From Anodontia alba (taxonomy: Eukaryota; Mollusca; Bivalvia; Lucinida; Lucinidae), in NCBI GenBank assembly GCA_964016985.1, contig OZ024828.1, forward strand, positions 13,070,242 to 13,134,241: 64,000 bases of DNA, read 5' to 3'. The notes beneath the pieces are model-generated. The model had not been told where the DNA came from. It did not search any database and was given only the letters and a program-made list of their open reading frames with translations. The position numbers and the translations under genes were made by a program. This document shows positions 19,213 through 30,599 of this stretch, piece after piece; the stretch's first letter is position 1; each line of letters opens with the position of its first letter.

Positions 19213-19436
19213 AGCCTAGACTGGCTCCAGTCTCCAGTGACTAAATATTTTTCTCATAATCCTGTTTGATAATCCACTAAAATAAAACCAAAAAATATCA
19301 TGACTATAAAGGCTGGTCACTAGTGACCAGCCTTTATAGTCATGATATTACTTTTGGTTTTATTTTAGTGGATTTTTAAACAGATTATAAGAAAAAAATA
19401 TTTTGTCACTAGAGACCGGAGCCAGTCTATTCGGCA
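19213..19436. mobile_element. Long palindromic element, arms about 105 bp
   Basis: 'ctagactggctccagtctcc' at the left and 'gaccggagccagtctat' at the right. The centre 'ctggtcactagtgaccag' is perfect. The arms include 'atccactaaaataaaacca' and its complement. Almost the entire element folds on itself. Confidence 0.88.
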
Positions 19437-19567
19437 ACCGAAATTGAGCCGGGGCACAGCATTTTCTGTACGATTGCAATTGGGCCCAGCGAAGACCCAG
19501 ATCATCCTGCGCATCCACGCAAAGCAGATCCTTTGCTGCCCCCCCCGGCAGACTATTTGTGTCCTTG

Positions 19568-19817
19568 CATCACGAAAACGTGCCCTTATAATTTTGATTC
19601 CCTTAAACTCCTTTTTATATGGTAAAACTGAGGTTTACCGTGGGTATACATTATTTTTCTTATTTCTGCTTAAAAACATAGATTGTGAGTACTCGTTATA
19701 ACCGCCTCGTAGAGACGGTTCTAACGAGTACCGACAATCTATGTTTTAAGCAGAAATGTGAAAATTATCAGAATCTCTCATCTGAAAATTTTCTTTATTT
19801 TGTGGTAAAATTTTCAG
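19568..19817 (-). mobile_element. MITE family A, right end missing
   Basis: Begins CATCACGAAAACGTGCC and runs into the tandem array after 'aaaattttcagtg'. The centre is altered (CCTCGTAGAGACGG). Confidence 0.85.
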
Positions 19818-19819
19818 TG

Positions 19820-20998
19820 CCCCTAGGTCGTTCCCTGTGGGTCAATGTTTAAGTTTACATTCAAGTTTACATTGACATTTACGTCCGCGTTTCTCTTGGA
19901 GACCATAACTTAGGTACCTTTTCGCTTGGAAGTTGAAATTTGGTATACTCCTTATACCCCTGGGTCATGCTCAGGGTGGGGCTAGGGTCAAAATGTATAA
20001 CAGGTTAAACTTTGGGTACCTTTTACATTAGGAAGTTGAATTTGGTATGCTGCTTAGGTCATAACTTGGGAACATTTTATGCTAGGAAGTTGAAATTTGG
20101 TATGCTACTTACCCAGACCTAAACCTTTAACTCTGTGCTCAGTTGCCTCTAGGTTATGTCCTGGGGTTGGGTCAAGGGTCAAAATGATTACTAGGTCAAA
20201 TTTAGGTTTGACCTCAAACTAAATGTAGGATACAGTGACCTACTTTTCACATTCCAGTATTTTTTCTTATATCTTGAAGAGGATTTGATGTACAAACATC
20301 ATACTTATTGATTATGAGTCAGTTTGACCCGAAGTTAGACCTTAAAATAAATGTAGGTCACAGTGACCTACATTTCAGTCCAGTAATATTGCCTTATATC
20401 TTGAAGAGTATTTCATGTATAAAGATCACACTAATTCATTATGAGTCAGTATGACCCGAAATTTGACACCAAAAATGTAGGTCACAGTCACCTACGTTTC
20501 TTTCTGCAGTGATTTTACGATATGTCAACCCTTTTCTTGATGAACACTGATCTGGATCTGCACTGTTTGTCATTAAATATGTGAATTTCTAACAAAAACC
20601 CGGATCAAGTAATCTGATTGGCTGGAAATTAGAAGTGGGCGTGGCATCTTAATTTATTCAGCGTGACAAGGGTTAAAGGGTAATTGAAGTATAAACATTG
20701 TGCTTATGGATTATGTCAGTGTGATCCGAAGGTGGTCATATTTTACATTGACATTTACGTCCGCGTTTGTTTTGGAGGTTATAACTCTGGTACAGTTTAT
20801 GGTAGGAAGTTGAAATTTGGCATCCTACGTATCCAGACCTACACCTTAAACATAGTCTTAGAGTTGCCCCTAAGTCTTCCCCTGAGGTAACGCTAGGGGC
20901 CAGTATGTATAACAAGTCAGATTAAACATTTGGAAAACAGTTGTTGCCAAAGAGCAGAGGGCGGGGGCATTTGTGCACTTTGGACACATGTCTACTTT
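19820..20998 (+). repeat. Noncoding array element ending in a hairpin (Helitron-like candidate)
   Basis: Degenerate repeats of 'aggaagttgaaatttggtat' and 'ataactt(a/g)ggtac', then 'gtaggtcacagtgacctac' blocks. The end reads 'gcgggggcatttgtgcac' then 'tttggacacatgtcta', similar to the end of the 45548-47331 array. A family-K MITE lies inside at 20525-20676. Confidence 0.55.
20525..20676 (+). mobile_element. TTAA-type MITE family K, hairpin arm deleted
   Basis: TCAACCCTTTTCTTGATGAAC at the left and 'ttcagcgtgacaagggttaa' at the right. The body 'ctggatctgcactgtttg' matches the copy at 29289-29509. Confidence 0.75.
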
Positions 20999-20999
20999 T

Positions 21000-21518
21000 T
21001 ATTTTTTATTTTTAATTAAGACGATTCACATGAACGGTCAAGACTTATTTTAGAATGCCGTCTGCTTCCAGTTTTGCTTGGCGCTTTAAGGATTAAAGTG
21101 CATTCGTTGTGTTACACTTAAGCGATTAAGCGAATTTGTAGCAGACGCTATTCTAAAATTGATTTTGTAATTTTTCAGAGATAATAACGACATTTTATAA
21201 ATTCGTCTGCTAAATAGACAATTCATAAGAAATGCCAAGCCTTATTTACACTGAACCTTTAAAGTGCCAAATCATAACTGCAGCAGATGCCATTTATTTT
21301 TTGTTTTTGTTTTTTCATTTTTAAGAGAAAATAAGTCTCGACGTTTCATGAGAATCAGAAGCCAAGCAGACGATTCATATGACTTGTGAAGAGTTATTTA
21401 GAATGTCATCTGCTATAAAATGTACTTGGCGCTTTAACGGTTAAAATGTATACGTTGTGTGACACCTCTGTACAATTTGATAAACCTTCTTCAGGAAATG
21501 AATATTTAAAGTATTAAG

Positions 21519-21554
<36 letters not shown>

Positions 21555-21720
21555 TAGCAGAGGCATTCTAAAATCGATTTTGTAATTTTTCAGAGATAGA
21601 ATAGTCTGCTAAAGTGACCATTTAGATGAAATTCTAAATGAAAACAAAATATTAAAAGAGTCGTCTGCTGTAGTTGTGATTAGTGCTTTAGTGGCGATCG
21701 ACACAAACAGAACAAAAGGG
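21000..21720. repeat. Degenerate repeats with 'gcagacg' motifs
   Basis: 'gcgctttaaggattaaagtg', 'gtagcagacgctattctaaa' and 'ttttgtaatttttcagagat' recur two or three times in both orientations, with a poly-T tract at 21522-21553. A related fragment is at 37490-37620. Confidence 0.6.
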
Positions 21721-22373
21721 TGCAGGTCGAAAATCATATAAATACATAGTTCTGGACAACGCTTTGTTTTTGGGTCGATTGTTTACAATCGTTTATACTG
21801 TACATTCACCAATATTTCTCCATAAGGCTCTAGTCCACTATCATTAACCAATGAAATCAAACTGCGCGGTCAGAGTTCTGTGTGGTTATCTGTAAAATCA
21901 GGAATGGGCTTAGCGCTTGGACATTGGCAAACAGTGCAGACCAAAATCAAACGCTGCAATACACCGGCGTCTGATCAGCGTCTGCACTGTTTGCTTGAAT
22001 TATACTTTCAGTGCCATTTTCACAGCCTATACTCAGAGACAATCGACCCACCAGTGTTATCAGTGCTTTAATTATTATTATAGCATAAAAAGCAGTGTCG
22101 CACGTTATTAACAGCCGTGCATTAACTGGGTAAAGGCCGTGTATTAACAAGACAATTCACGCGCTGTTAATGCACGGCTACGCAACTTTCAATATGATCG
22201 TACCGGGGCCACAGATTTGCTGCCGTTACGAGATGTGTACTGCCAGACCCTAGAACGAGCATAGTCAGTGAAAATTACGTTCGCGAGACATCCGTGAAAA
22301 GTCGAAACAAAATAGTGCAAGAAATAACGCGAAATGCAGCAAATGTTTTCAGTTTATATTCAGTTATAGCGAT

Positions 22374-22506
22374 CAAACATGGTTTTCAATGCATTAACCT
22401 TCGCCAGGTCCCTTGGGAGGTGTTGAAAACCACGGCCTTCGGCCTCGTTTTTTCAACACCTCCCACGGGACCTGGCGAATGTTAATGCATGAAAAACCAT
22501 GTTTGA
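22374..22506. repeat. Palindrome, arms about 60 bp
   Basis: 'caaacatggttttcaatgca' at the left and 'tgcatgaaaaaccatgtttg' at the right; inner 'gccaggtccc' / 'gggacctggc'; centre ccacggccttcggcctcg. Confidence 0.9.
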
Positions 22507-22547
22507 TTCCTAAAATGAACAGTACACAAACCACAAACCAAAGGAAA

Positions 22548-22650
22548 GCATAGCAGTCAGTTCCCTCTTCTCCAACAAGGTGATCACATTGCTAGACAGG
22601 ATCAACACAACAATAAAACAAACAACTAACAGGACAGCCAAAAATCTAGG
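22548..22650 (+). repeat. Family F repeat, partial
   Basis: 'ccctcttctccaacaaggtg' then 'atcacattgctagacaggat' matches the 'cttccccaagcgaggtaatc' 'gcaatgctaaaaggact' part of family F. Confidence 0.5.
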
Positions 22651-22824
22651 GGTCGATATCATCCGAATATTACTGAACAAACATCAAAGGTTTTGATCAG
22701 ATATTAATTGAATAGGCACAGAGAAGCTTTTATTGGTCAGGTAGGGCGTAAGTCCTCTTTGAGCACCAGTCAGATCCTTGCCCAATCAATAATCGAGCCG
22801 CAACGTCAGAGAATTTACCGTCGA

Positions 22825-23010
22825 ACATATAAGCCCGGCGAAGATTCGGATCAGCCTGCGCATTTGCGCAATCTGATCAGAATTTTCATTGGGTACATTT
22901 GGGATAGGCAAGGATCCAACGTTGCTACAAGCGGACAATGACGACTCCGTTTGGACTGCGCGAATGTGCAGGCTGGTTTCAGTTGTCATTGCGTGCACAT
23001 GCCAGAGGGT
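22825..23010. repeat. Family L double-hairpin repeat
   Basis: First hairpin near 'gatcagcctgcgcatttgcg', then 'ggataggcaaggatcc', a second hairpin near 'gactgcgcgaatgtgcaggc', and 'cacatgccagaggg'. Same order at 27315-27545 and 41660-41890. Confidence 0.65.
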
Positions 23011-23392
23011 ATGTTTTCTCAGGTTGTGGCCCGCATTATCCCAAAAGCTATAACCAAGAGATTTAGAATAGACCCGCGGTGCGAAAACATTTCCTTAATT
23101 CATTTGTATTGATGTTGCAACCTTTATTCAGTACAACGTGTCACGACACATTTCTCGAAGTGAAGTCATATTTATCAACAGAAAAACTCGTATGTAAAAA
23201 TGCCCAGACATCAGAGCAGGTTAGCCTTGTCGGAATATTTGATGAGCCTATGAAAATGACGTCATAAATTCTAGATGGACCCAGTGTAGTTTACCCGAAC
23301 ACTGAATCCCGGACCTGCACATTAGCGTAGTTTGATCAGTCTTTATTGTCTGAAGGAAGTTAATTTGCATTCTTGGCTATCCAAAATGCGTC

Positions 23393-23456
23393 CAGTGAAG
23401 ATTCTGATCAGACTGCGCGAATGCGCAGGCTGATCTGAATCTTCGCTGGGCGCACA
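23393..23456. repeat. Family L single hairpin
   Basis: 'gtgaagattctgatcagact' plus 'gcgcgaatgcgcaggctg' and 'atctgaatcttcgctgggcg' form one near-perfect stem. Confidence 0.7.
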
Positions 23457-23761
23457 TCTCCGTTGTTTGTTTTATTATGAATTGGTTAGATTGCATAAAC
23501 ATGTCTTATTGCACTAAATAACAACTTTTAAAAAGATAGTCTGTCATTTTTCTCTATTTAGCGTAGTGGAAGCCATGACCTTCATTGCACTAGATAAGAG
23601 GGATGCTGAGATAAATATCGTCAGGAAAACATGTGCTGTACGCATTGCAGTACCCACACATATGTTTACCTGGAGAAACAAAAAACAAAACACACACACA
23701 CAATAATATGGTTTCACAAAGCATCCCATCTAGGACGTTTAGGTATATGTTTGCCATAAGT

Positions 23762-24072
23762 GTGTGTTTGTTTGTGTTGAGGTTTTACGGCCCAGTCAAC
23801 CCAGTGGGGTCATGTCGAGCGCGATCAGTTTACCTAACCACACGTTTACTGGGCAGGCTTAGTCCTCTAAGCGGTTAACCAGTATTATACACATCCTTTC
23901 GCCAGAAACTGACAAGTGCCCTTCTTGAATCAGCAGAAGGAAGAGAATGACTGTAGAAAATATTTCATGATCAGTCTCCACGAAAGAATGTTGCCGACCT
24001 CGGCGGGGGTTGAACACCCGCGACTTTCTGGTCTCCAGTCGGAAGGCGCATCCAACTGGGCCACCGGGGCCG
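23762..24072 (-). mobile_element. tRNA-derived SINE, full length
   Basis: Read on the minus strand it begins with a tRNA-like head: box A-like TGGCCCAGTTGGATGCGCC and box B-like GTTCAACCCC before 'gccgaggtcggcaac'. A body with 'gttaaccgcttagaggacta' follows, and it ends 'gggccgtaaaacctcaacac' plus AAAC repeats. Same layout as 37697-37982. It resembles mollusc RUDI-type SINEs, but that name was not checked. Confidence 0.82.
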
Positions 24073-24077
24073 AATAA

Positions 24078-24084
<7 letters not shown>

Positions 24085-24150
<66 letters not shown>
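24085..24150. repeat. (TA)n microsatellite
   Basis: About 66 bp of pure TA, directly beside the tRNA-like head of the SINE. Confidence 0.98.
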
Positions 24151-24153
<3 letters not shown>

Positions 24154-24754
24154 TCGTGAGTCTCTCACATACTATGCAGAAGAGTTCGCATGTAGCGGTT
24201 GAATGGTTTCCCATATCTACAGCGGAGTGTATCGGCTTAATATTGAACACGAAAACCAACGCTAATAAGGCCGGAGCCATTGGCCCGGTTTCCGAAAAAT
24301 ATGATGATCAGATACGCTCCGCTGCAAACATGGAAAGCCAGTCAGCCGTCGCAAGCGATCTCATTGGCTGTAAAGAATCGTATAACCAATGAAATAGAAG
24401 GATATATATTTTACATTGACACGGATGACTGCGTTTTAGCCCTCATTTTTAATCTGAGATTTCTCTCGCATTTAACAACATGTTCGTGTATTAAATGGTA
24501 AATATTGAAGTATTGCTGTAAAAAATGGATTACATTCCTTCTACAGCACGTAACAGGAATTATGCATAGGGAAGAATTTACTTCTAATTTTAGACTCCAT
24601 TAGACTTTCCTTATTACAGTATATCTGAAAGAAAGTCACTTGTACTGACAGGTGATGATTTGTTTGTGTTAAATGAGATACAACTTGTCTTTTTCATCAT
24701 TATTTTTATCAAGAAAGAACCGATCTTTGAGTTTGAATGACAAGTTTATCAAAT

Positions 24755-25031
24755 CATTACGAAAACATGCCTATTCAAACATACTGAAAATTTCATCACC
24801 AAAGAATGAAATTTTTCAGATAAAAAATTCTGATATTTTTCACGTTTCTTCTCAAAACATAGATTGTAGGTACTCGTTAGAACCGCCTCGACGAGGCGGT
24901 TCTAACGAGTACTCACAATCTATTTTTGAGCAGAAATAAGAAAAATAATGTATACCCCTGTAAACCCCAGTTTTACCATATAAAAGTGGGGTTTAAGGGG
25001 GTCAAAATTATATAGGCGCGTTTTCGTGATG
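24755..25031 (+). mobile_element. MITE family A, complete
   Basis: Centre CCTCGACGAGG; right arm slightly altered (gagtactcacaatctat). Confidence 0.92.
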
Positions 25032-25039
25032 AAACTGAG

Positions 25040-26278
25040 TGATGTTCCTGTTCATTTCCTTTTTCGAGGTCATTTTTTTGAATTGTGAAACTGCTTCTGA
25101 TGAGACTATGTCACACCTGGAATAATTATTTACTTTTTATTAATGATATGAAAGGTTGGATTTGACAACAGGCTGCTGTCAAATTTTAAAATGTTGCAAG
25201 ATGTTGAAAGTCTAATCAATTCTGAAATGAGTAGTATCGCTGACAACATGATAAAGGTAGAACATGCGGTGATTTCAGCTGACTGACGATCAGCGGATCG
25301 TTCGTACTTTAGCGACTTTCGTCTGTACACACATGTTGCACAATGATTTGCTTGTCAAATTGTGTCGTGGCTCGTGTTATTGATTAAACATTATAAGCAT
25401 CCATAAAGTTAATACCTAGAAACCGAGATACATTGTATGGCATAACTGATAGCAGTAACGACGCCATGGAGAGTACTACGCCCCACCCCAAGCCCAAAAG
25501 CCAAGGCAGACCAATTGACACGGACGCATCGGTTGCATGCCATTTTGTAAACGCCTGTCAAATCAGTGGTGTTTTTAGGACATGCTTCCATTGTGTCCGG
25601 AAGGCATCAAATTTGGATACGGATGGCAGATTTTAGGTGATTTAGACTGGGTAATATAGCTATATTTAGTATCAAATAAACCTCTTTTCACTTGCCTCAC
25701 TTTTTAAACATGTGAAAAAAATACAACAGAGCGATGTTTCGTGGGAAACTCTGGTTAAATTGATGTAAGCATAATATTCGATATTGTGCACTTTGTCTCG
25801 GACCTGTTTAAACTGGTTTTGTCTGGTCCGCGACTTTGCATACCTGGTGAAAAAAAGAAAAAAATGTACAAAATGCTTAAGCTCGTTTCATAGGTAACAC
25901 CTATTTATTTCATATTAGAAAACCTCTGAAGAAGACGAAAGCCGAAAGGCTATAGATAAACAAATCATTTGCAAAGTTAATGATATGCATATATCGAAGT
26001 GTTAACACACTTATGGCAAACGTATACTATATACATTTAACATTGCTTTTGTCTGAACTAGTCCTAATGTTGTTGGACCGAGCCATGCATAAAGGTATAA
26101 AGGTGTCTTCATTAGCCACACGAAATGTGCAGAATTGGATCATTTAGCGCATGCGCAGTTTCATCAATACAATCCATGAAGTATTTATAAGTGTCCAATG
26201 ATTCTTAAAGCGGAGAGCGGACGTTCAGATCAGCCTGTTTTGGCTGTTTTGGACGTCTGCTGTCCGCAGTCGACCCGA
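25040..26278. other. Unique-looking intergenic stretch
   Basis: No convincing exon, TIR or hairpin was found. Short open frames here lack splice signals or recognisable domains. Confidence 0.4.
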
Positions 26279-26279
26279 A

Positions 26280-27026
26280 AATATACTCAACAAAATAATT
26301 TAAGGGCCACATAGTGCAAATTTCCATTTACTCAAACTTTGGCCAGGTGTATGGACAAAACCACAGAAGATATCAAAATATCGTTGAATGTTTCTTTAAA
26401 GGGAAGCCCTAAAGGAGTGTTTCCAACAAAAAAAAAATAAATAAAAATTTTTATTTTAAAATTTGCAAAAAACACTACTTTTTACCCAAAAATTAAAAAT
26501 TTACATTTTCACGTCAAAAGTGATGTCTTGGCTCCTAAATGTGAAAAAGTCACAGAGAAAGCCTTACTTGTTAGCAAGAAACGCACAGTTTGCTAGAGGT
26601 ACAGATTATTCGTTGTCTATGGGGAACCTTCGAGGCATTTTTGGCCTCTCAAAGAGTTGGTCTCTTTTTCTGGCCATATCTGTGTGTCTTTTACTCGAAT
26701 GAAGTTTGTTTGCATGACTTTGTGTGTGATAGAGTATTGTTTTCATTAAACAAAGAATTTTCCGGTATTGTGGAAAAAACTTCATTTTGGGGTAAAAATC
26801 GTTTTTTTTAAATTCCCGTTTTTTTTTAGAATCTTTTGGTCTGGCGTTGTTGGTGCCATTGACACTTTTGTAGCTGAACATGTTGCGAACATGTTGAGCT
26901 GATTGAAATAGGGCTGAGACTTCCAATTTTGTCCATGAAATAATTGTAAAACTTGAGGGTCGCATTTTAGTGATAATCAAAGGGGAAATAAAACTGGTGG
27001 TCCTTAAATTATTTTGTGGAGTATAT
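26280..27026. mobile_element. TA-flanked DNA element with 25-30 bp TIRs
   Basis: TACTCAACAAAATAATTTAA at the left and its inverted form TTAAATTATTTTGTGGAGTA at the right, extended by 'gggccac' / 'gtggtcc' and flanked by TA on both sides. The length is about 745 bp. The interior has no recognisable transposase; a 124-codon minus-strand frame (26606-26980) is unrecognised. Probably a Tc1/mariner-type non-autonomous element. Confidence 0.75.
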
Positions 27027-27314
27027 GATGGTCCAATTAGAAATTGGTTAGCTGATCATGCACTCGACGATTGATTGAAATGTACGAGTACAGTAAGACC
27101 GATAGCACTGCTACAAATAAATCAGATATACGTGCCAAGTCACAAAATATTTCCTAGACGTTGGAGTGTGATGACAGACGGTTATGCTTGGATAATTGTT
27201 TTTATTATTTTGGCAAATATTATCCGAATTCGGAAACGGAACAGAAGTTTCAGAAAATTTTGCGGATTTGTAAGAAGCAATTAAGAGGAACAGATAAAAG
27301 CTAACAGGAAGCAA

Positions 27315-27545
27315 CAATGTCAAATTGAGACGAAACGTCAGGAAACGTAACTTCTATGTGTGCGATCAGTGAAGATTCAGATCAGCCTGCGCATTCGTGG
27401 AATCTCATCAGTAGCTTCATCGGGCGCATTTTGGATAGCCAAGGATGCAAAGTTTCTTCATGAGGACAAATACGACTCTGATCAGACTGTGTGGAAGCAC
27501 TGGCTGATTTGAGCCTTCGTTTGGAGCACATGTCAGAGCATATGT
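27315..27545. repeat. Family L double-hairpin repeat
   Basis: 'gaaacgtcaggaaacgta' leader, 'gattcagatcagcctgcgca' hairpin, 'ggatagccaaggatgcaaag', second hairpin region, 'cacatgtcagagcatatg'. Confidence 0.7.
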
Positions 27546-27700
27546 TTTTTTTTTTGTTTTTTTTTTTTTTTGGTTTGTTTGTTTACTTTCGGGCTTAGTT
27601 GTTTTTGACCAACTTCTGAAACAATAATCTACTCTAAAAGGAAAGATTTTGTTATCAAATCTTTCTTTTAAAAAAAAAAAAAAAAAATAGACCACTATTC

Positions 27701-27978
27701 CATTACAAAAACACGTCTATTCAAATATATTGAAAATTTCATCACCAAAAACTGAAAATTTTCCAATAAAAACTTCTGATATTTTTCATATTTCTGCTCA
27801 AAACATAGATTGTGGGTACTCGTTAGAACCGCCTCGCCGAGGCGATTCTAACGAGTACCCACAATCCATGTTTTTGAGCAGAAATAAGAAAAATAATGTA
27901 TACTCTGTAAACCCCAGTTTTACTATATAAAAGTAGGGTTTAAGGGGGTCAAAATTATATAGGTATGTTTTCGTGATG
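27701..27978 (+). mobile_element. MITE family A, complete
   Basis: Left end CATTACAAAAACACG (one change). Centre CCTCGCCGAGG. Confidence 0.92.
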
Positions 27979-28254
27979 CAACAAGGGTCTGGTGTGCAGG
28001 ACAACAAACAGAAGTCTCGAAAGTTATCTCCCTTATACAAAGGGCGTAAGGATACTTTCCCAAGAGTATCAAATACTTCCAATTTCTTTGACAGCACAGA
28101 GAAATCTTACAAAGTATTTTGAATAGAAACAACTGGCAATACAGTAACAAAAAAGAATGTTAGGACGTGTTAAAGGGACTACAGATATTGATAGATTCTC
28201 CGCCATTTTGGACAAGAAAGACATTTTTTGTGTCTTCTTGCAAGCCAAGCCAAG

Positions 28255-28345
28255 CCAAGGAGTCTGAGTTATAAGGAAAGAATTTGCTCCCTCTGGGAGC
28301 CAATGTTTTCCTAATAGAGTAGACCCCTTTCTCAGAAGGGGACAA
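28255..28345. repeat. Family E hairpin, degenerate
   Basis: 'aaggaaagaatttgctccct' folds with 'gggagccaatgttttcct'. The flank tagagtagacccctttctca is shared with 17430-17450. Confidence 0.55.
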
Positions 28346-28460
28346 AAAAATTTGAGAGATAATTGCACCTGCAAATTAACTATTTATTAAAAGAGTTGGA
28401 GATAACAATATAGAGTTAGGCATCTCATGAACTAATGTTTTGATATCTCAACAGAATCGT

Positions 28461-28690
28461 TTAACCCATTTTTGCCGAGTGAACTCTTCTACATTAACCA
28501 TTTGGACCGGTTGATTTCCAATATAAGGAGAGTCTGCTTAGTTTTTATTGTTACCATGTTTTATAGCAATTCCTGTCCAAAATGCAAACAGTGCATACTC
28601 TAATCAGACTCCGCGTTCTGTGGTGTCTGATCTGGGTCTACACTGTGTGCAAGTGTCTAAATTATAGGACGCTAGGCTAAGATGGGTCAA
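28461..28690 (+). mobile_element. TTAA-type MITE family G with cassette-2 hairpin
   Basis: TTAACCCATTTTTGCCGAGTG at the left, GCTAGGCTAAGATGGGTCAA at the right. Inside, 'gcaaacagtgcatactctaa' pairs with 'gatctgggtctacactgtgt'. TTAA plus CCC ends suggest a piggyBac-type element. Confidence 0.82.
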
Positions 28691-28722
28691 AAACGCAAAA
28701 TTCTGAAATCCGGCTAGTATTG

Positions 28723-29965
28723 TAGACTCTAGTCTGGCCCCAGACCCTTTCTTTATTTTTCTTTTCTTTCTTTTTCTTCTTTTTTTTTTTGAGGGGACAC
28801 AACACTTGTATAGCTTGTAGAATTTTTGTTTACTTCAGTCCCTTGGCTAGAAAGAAAGGGTCTGGTAACAAGTGAAACTGGTCTAGGCAGAATTACGCCT
28901 GCTGACCTTTTAAACTTTCTCTTATTGCAACACTTAATGGGTTCTCACCAAACAGCTGAGGGTAATAAAATTTGTTAGGTAAACTTAGACTGTCATTCCT
29001 GACAAGCTAATGGACTGCATCAAATTTCTGATATTGGGTGCTTGGAAGTCAGAAAAATAAGGAAAATATTGCCAGTTTGTCGTCTGCTGAATTGCCCAGA
29101 AAAAAATGGTAACAGTTAATTTTATGGCTAATGAAGCAGTATCAGGCATTAATTAAAAATACTGTCTGTTAATACGTAAGCATCACGAGAGTCAGTCTTC
29201 TGGGTTTTGGGGAGCGGGGGGGAGGGGTAGGGGTAGTGGGGAGATTACCTTGTAAGATTTCCATGGGTGTTGTGTTTAGTTAATGAGGTTAACCCTTGTC
29301 ATGCTGAACCTGGATATACCATGCCTTTGCAAACAGTGTAGATCCAGATCAGTTGGTTTCTGAAGAAGCCAACTGATCTGGATCTGGATCTGCACTGTTT
29401 GCCATTAAATATGAAAATTTCTAGCAACAATTCGGATCAAACAATCTGACTGGCTAAAAAATTAGAAGTGGTCGTGATATCTTAATTTATTCAGTATGAC
29501 AAAGGTTAATACAGATTGACAGAAAAAAGTGAGTCTTTTCTGCGCTGACAGTTTCTGCAAACAATATATCTACGTTCATCTTCTTTTATTTGCATTAGGA
29601 GAAGTTTTTCAATTAAAGTATACTGCCCTGATTTCACACCCTTGTGTACTAAATATAACGCTTGTCTTTTGGACTTCTAGTGCAAACTGTCTGCTTTGTA
29701 CAGTGGGTATTAGCTTTATTTACATATGTATTTTAGTTTGAGTTATGAATTCTGGCTCCATCCTAGATACTTAACAAATTTTATTACCCTCAGCTGTTTG
29801 GTGAGAACCTATTAAGTGTTGCAATGAGAGAAAGTTTAAAAGGTCAACAGGCGTAATTCTGCCTAGACCAGTTTCACTTGTTACCAGACCCTTTCTTTCT
29901 AGCCAAGGGACTGAAGTAAACAAACATTCTACAAGCTATACAAGTGTTGTGTCCCCACAAAAAAA

Positions 29966-29997
<32 letters not shown>

Positions 29998-30051
29998 AGA
30001 AAGAAAATAAAAATAAAGAAAGGGTCTGGGGCCAGACTATGTAGACTCTTT
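28723..30051. repeat. Large inverted repeat, arms about 255-280 bp
   Basis: Left arm 28723-28977 and right arm 29770-30051 are inverted copies, from 'tctagtctggccccagaccc' / 'gggtctggggccagacta' at the outside to 'gctgagggtaataaaattt' at the inside. Each arm also contains its own stem (agaccctttctttctagcc and its complement). The 790-bp loop contains a family-K MITE. Confidence 0.88.
29289..29509 (+). mobile_element. TTAA-type MITE family K, complete
   Basis: TTAACCCTTGTCATGCTGAAC...GTATGACAAAGGTTAA with TTAA at both sides. The core 'gcaaacagtgtagatccaga' pairs with 'ggatctgcactgtttgc'; centre gatcagttggtttctgaag. Confidence 0.88.
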
Positions 30052-30103
30052 ACGTTCCTGTTTTCAGTATATACTATGAGGAAATATTGGTGCAGCCATT
30101 ACT

Positions 30104-30409
30104 TATCACGAAAACACGCCTATATAAGTTTGACCTCCTTAAATCCCACTTTTATATAGTAAAACTGGGGTTTACAGGGGTATATGTTATTTTTCTTATT
30201 TTGCGAAAAATTTAGATTGTGGGTATTCGTTAGAACCGCCTCGCCGAGGCGGTTCTAACGAGTACCAACAATATATGTTTTGAGCAGAAATATGAACAAT
30301 ATTAGATTTTTTTTATCTTAAACAATATTAGATTTTTTTTTTATCTTAAAGTTTTCCTTTCCTGGTTGTAAAATTTTCAATATATTAGAAAAGGTGTGTT
30401 TTCGTAATG
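30104..30409 (-). mobile_element. MITE family A with short internal duplication
   Basis: 'aacaatattagattttttt' plus 'atctta' occurs twice near 30295 and 30320. Centre CCTCGCCGAGG. Confidence 0.9.
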
Positions 30410-30424
30410 TATTGGAATGGATTA

Positions 30425-30565
30425 CATTTTGGCGGGGATTTTCTCGATGTGTTAACGCCGACTAATCACTCACAAACTGATGAAAGCCCAAAGGGCTTTA
30501 TTTTAAGTTTGTGAGCGGTTCACCGGCGTTTGTTTTTTTTTTTACACATCGATAAAATCTATACA
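30425..30565. repeat. Imperfect hairpin
   Basis: 'ttctcgatgtgttaacgccg' pairs with 'cggcgtttg...tttacacatcgat'; inner 'ctcacaaactgatgaaagcc' region pairs with 'taagtttgtgag'. Confidence 0.65.
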
Positions 30566-30599
30566 TTATAAGTTCATTTCTTATAATTCAAAAAGAAAA

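Noticed and set aside
23930..24392. Tyr/Ile repeat open frames
   Set aside because: Translations of the (TA)n microsatellite; the same applies to 35226-35644.
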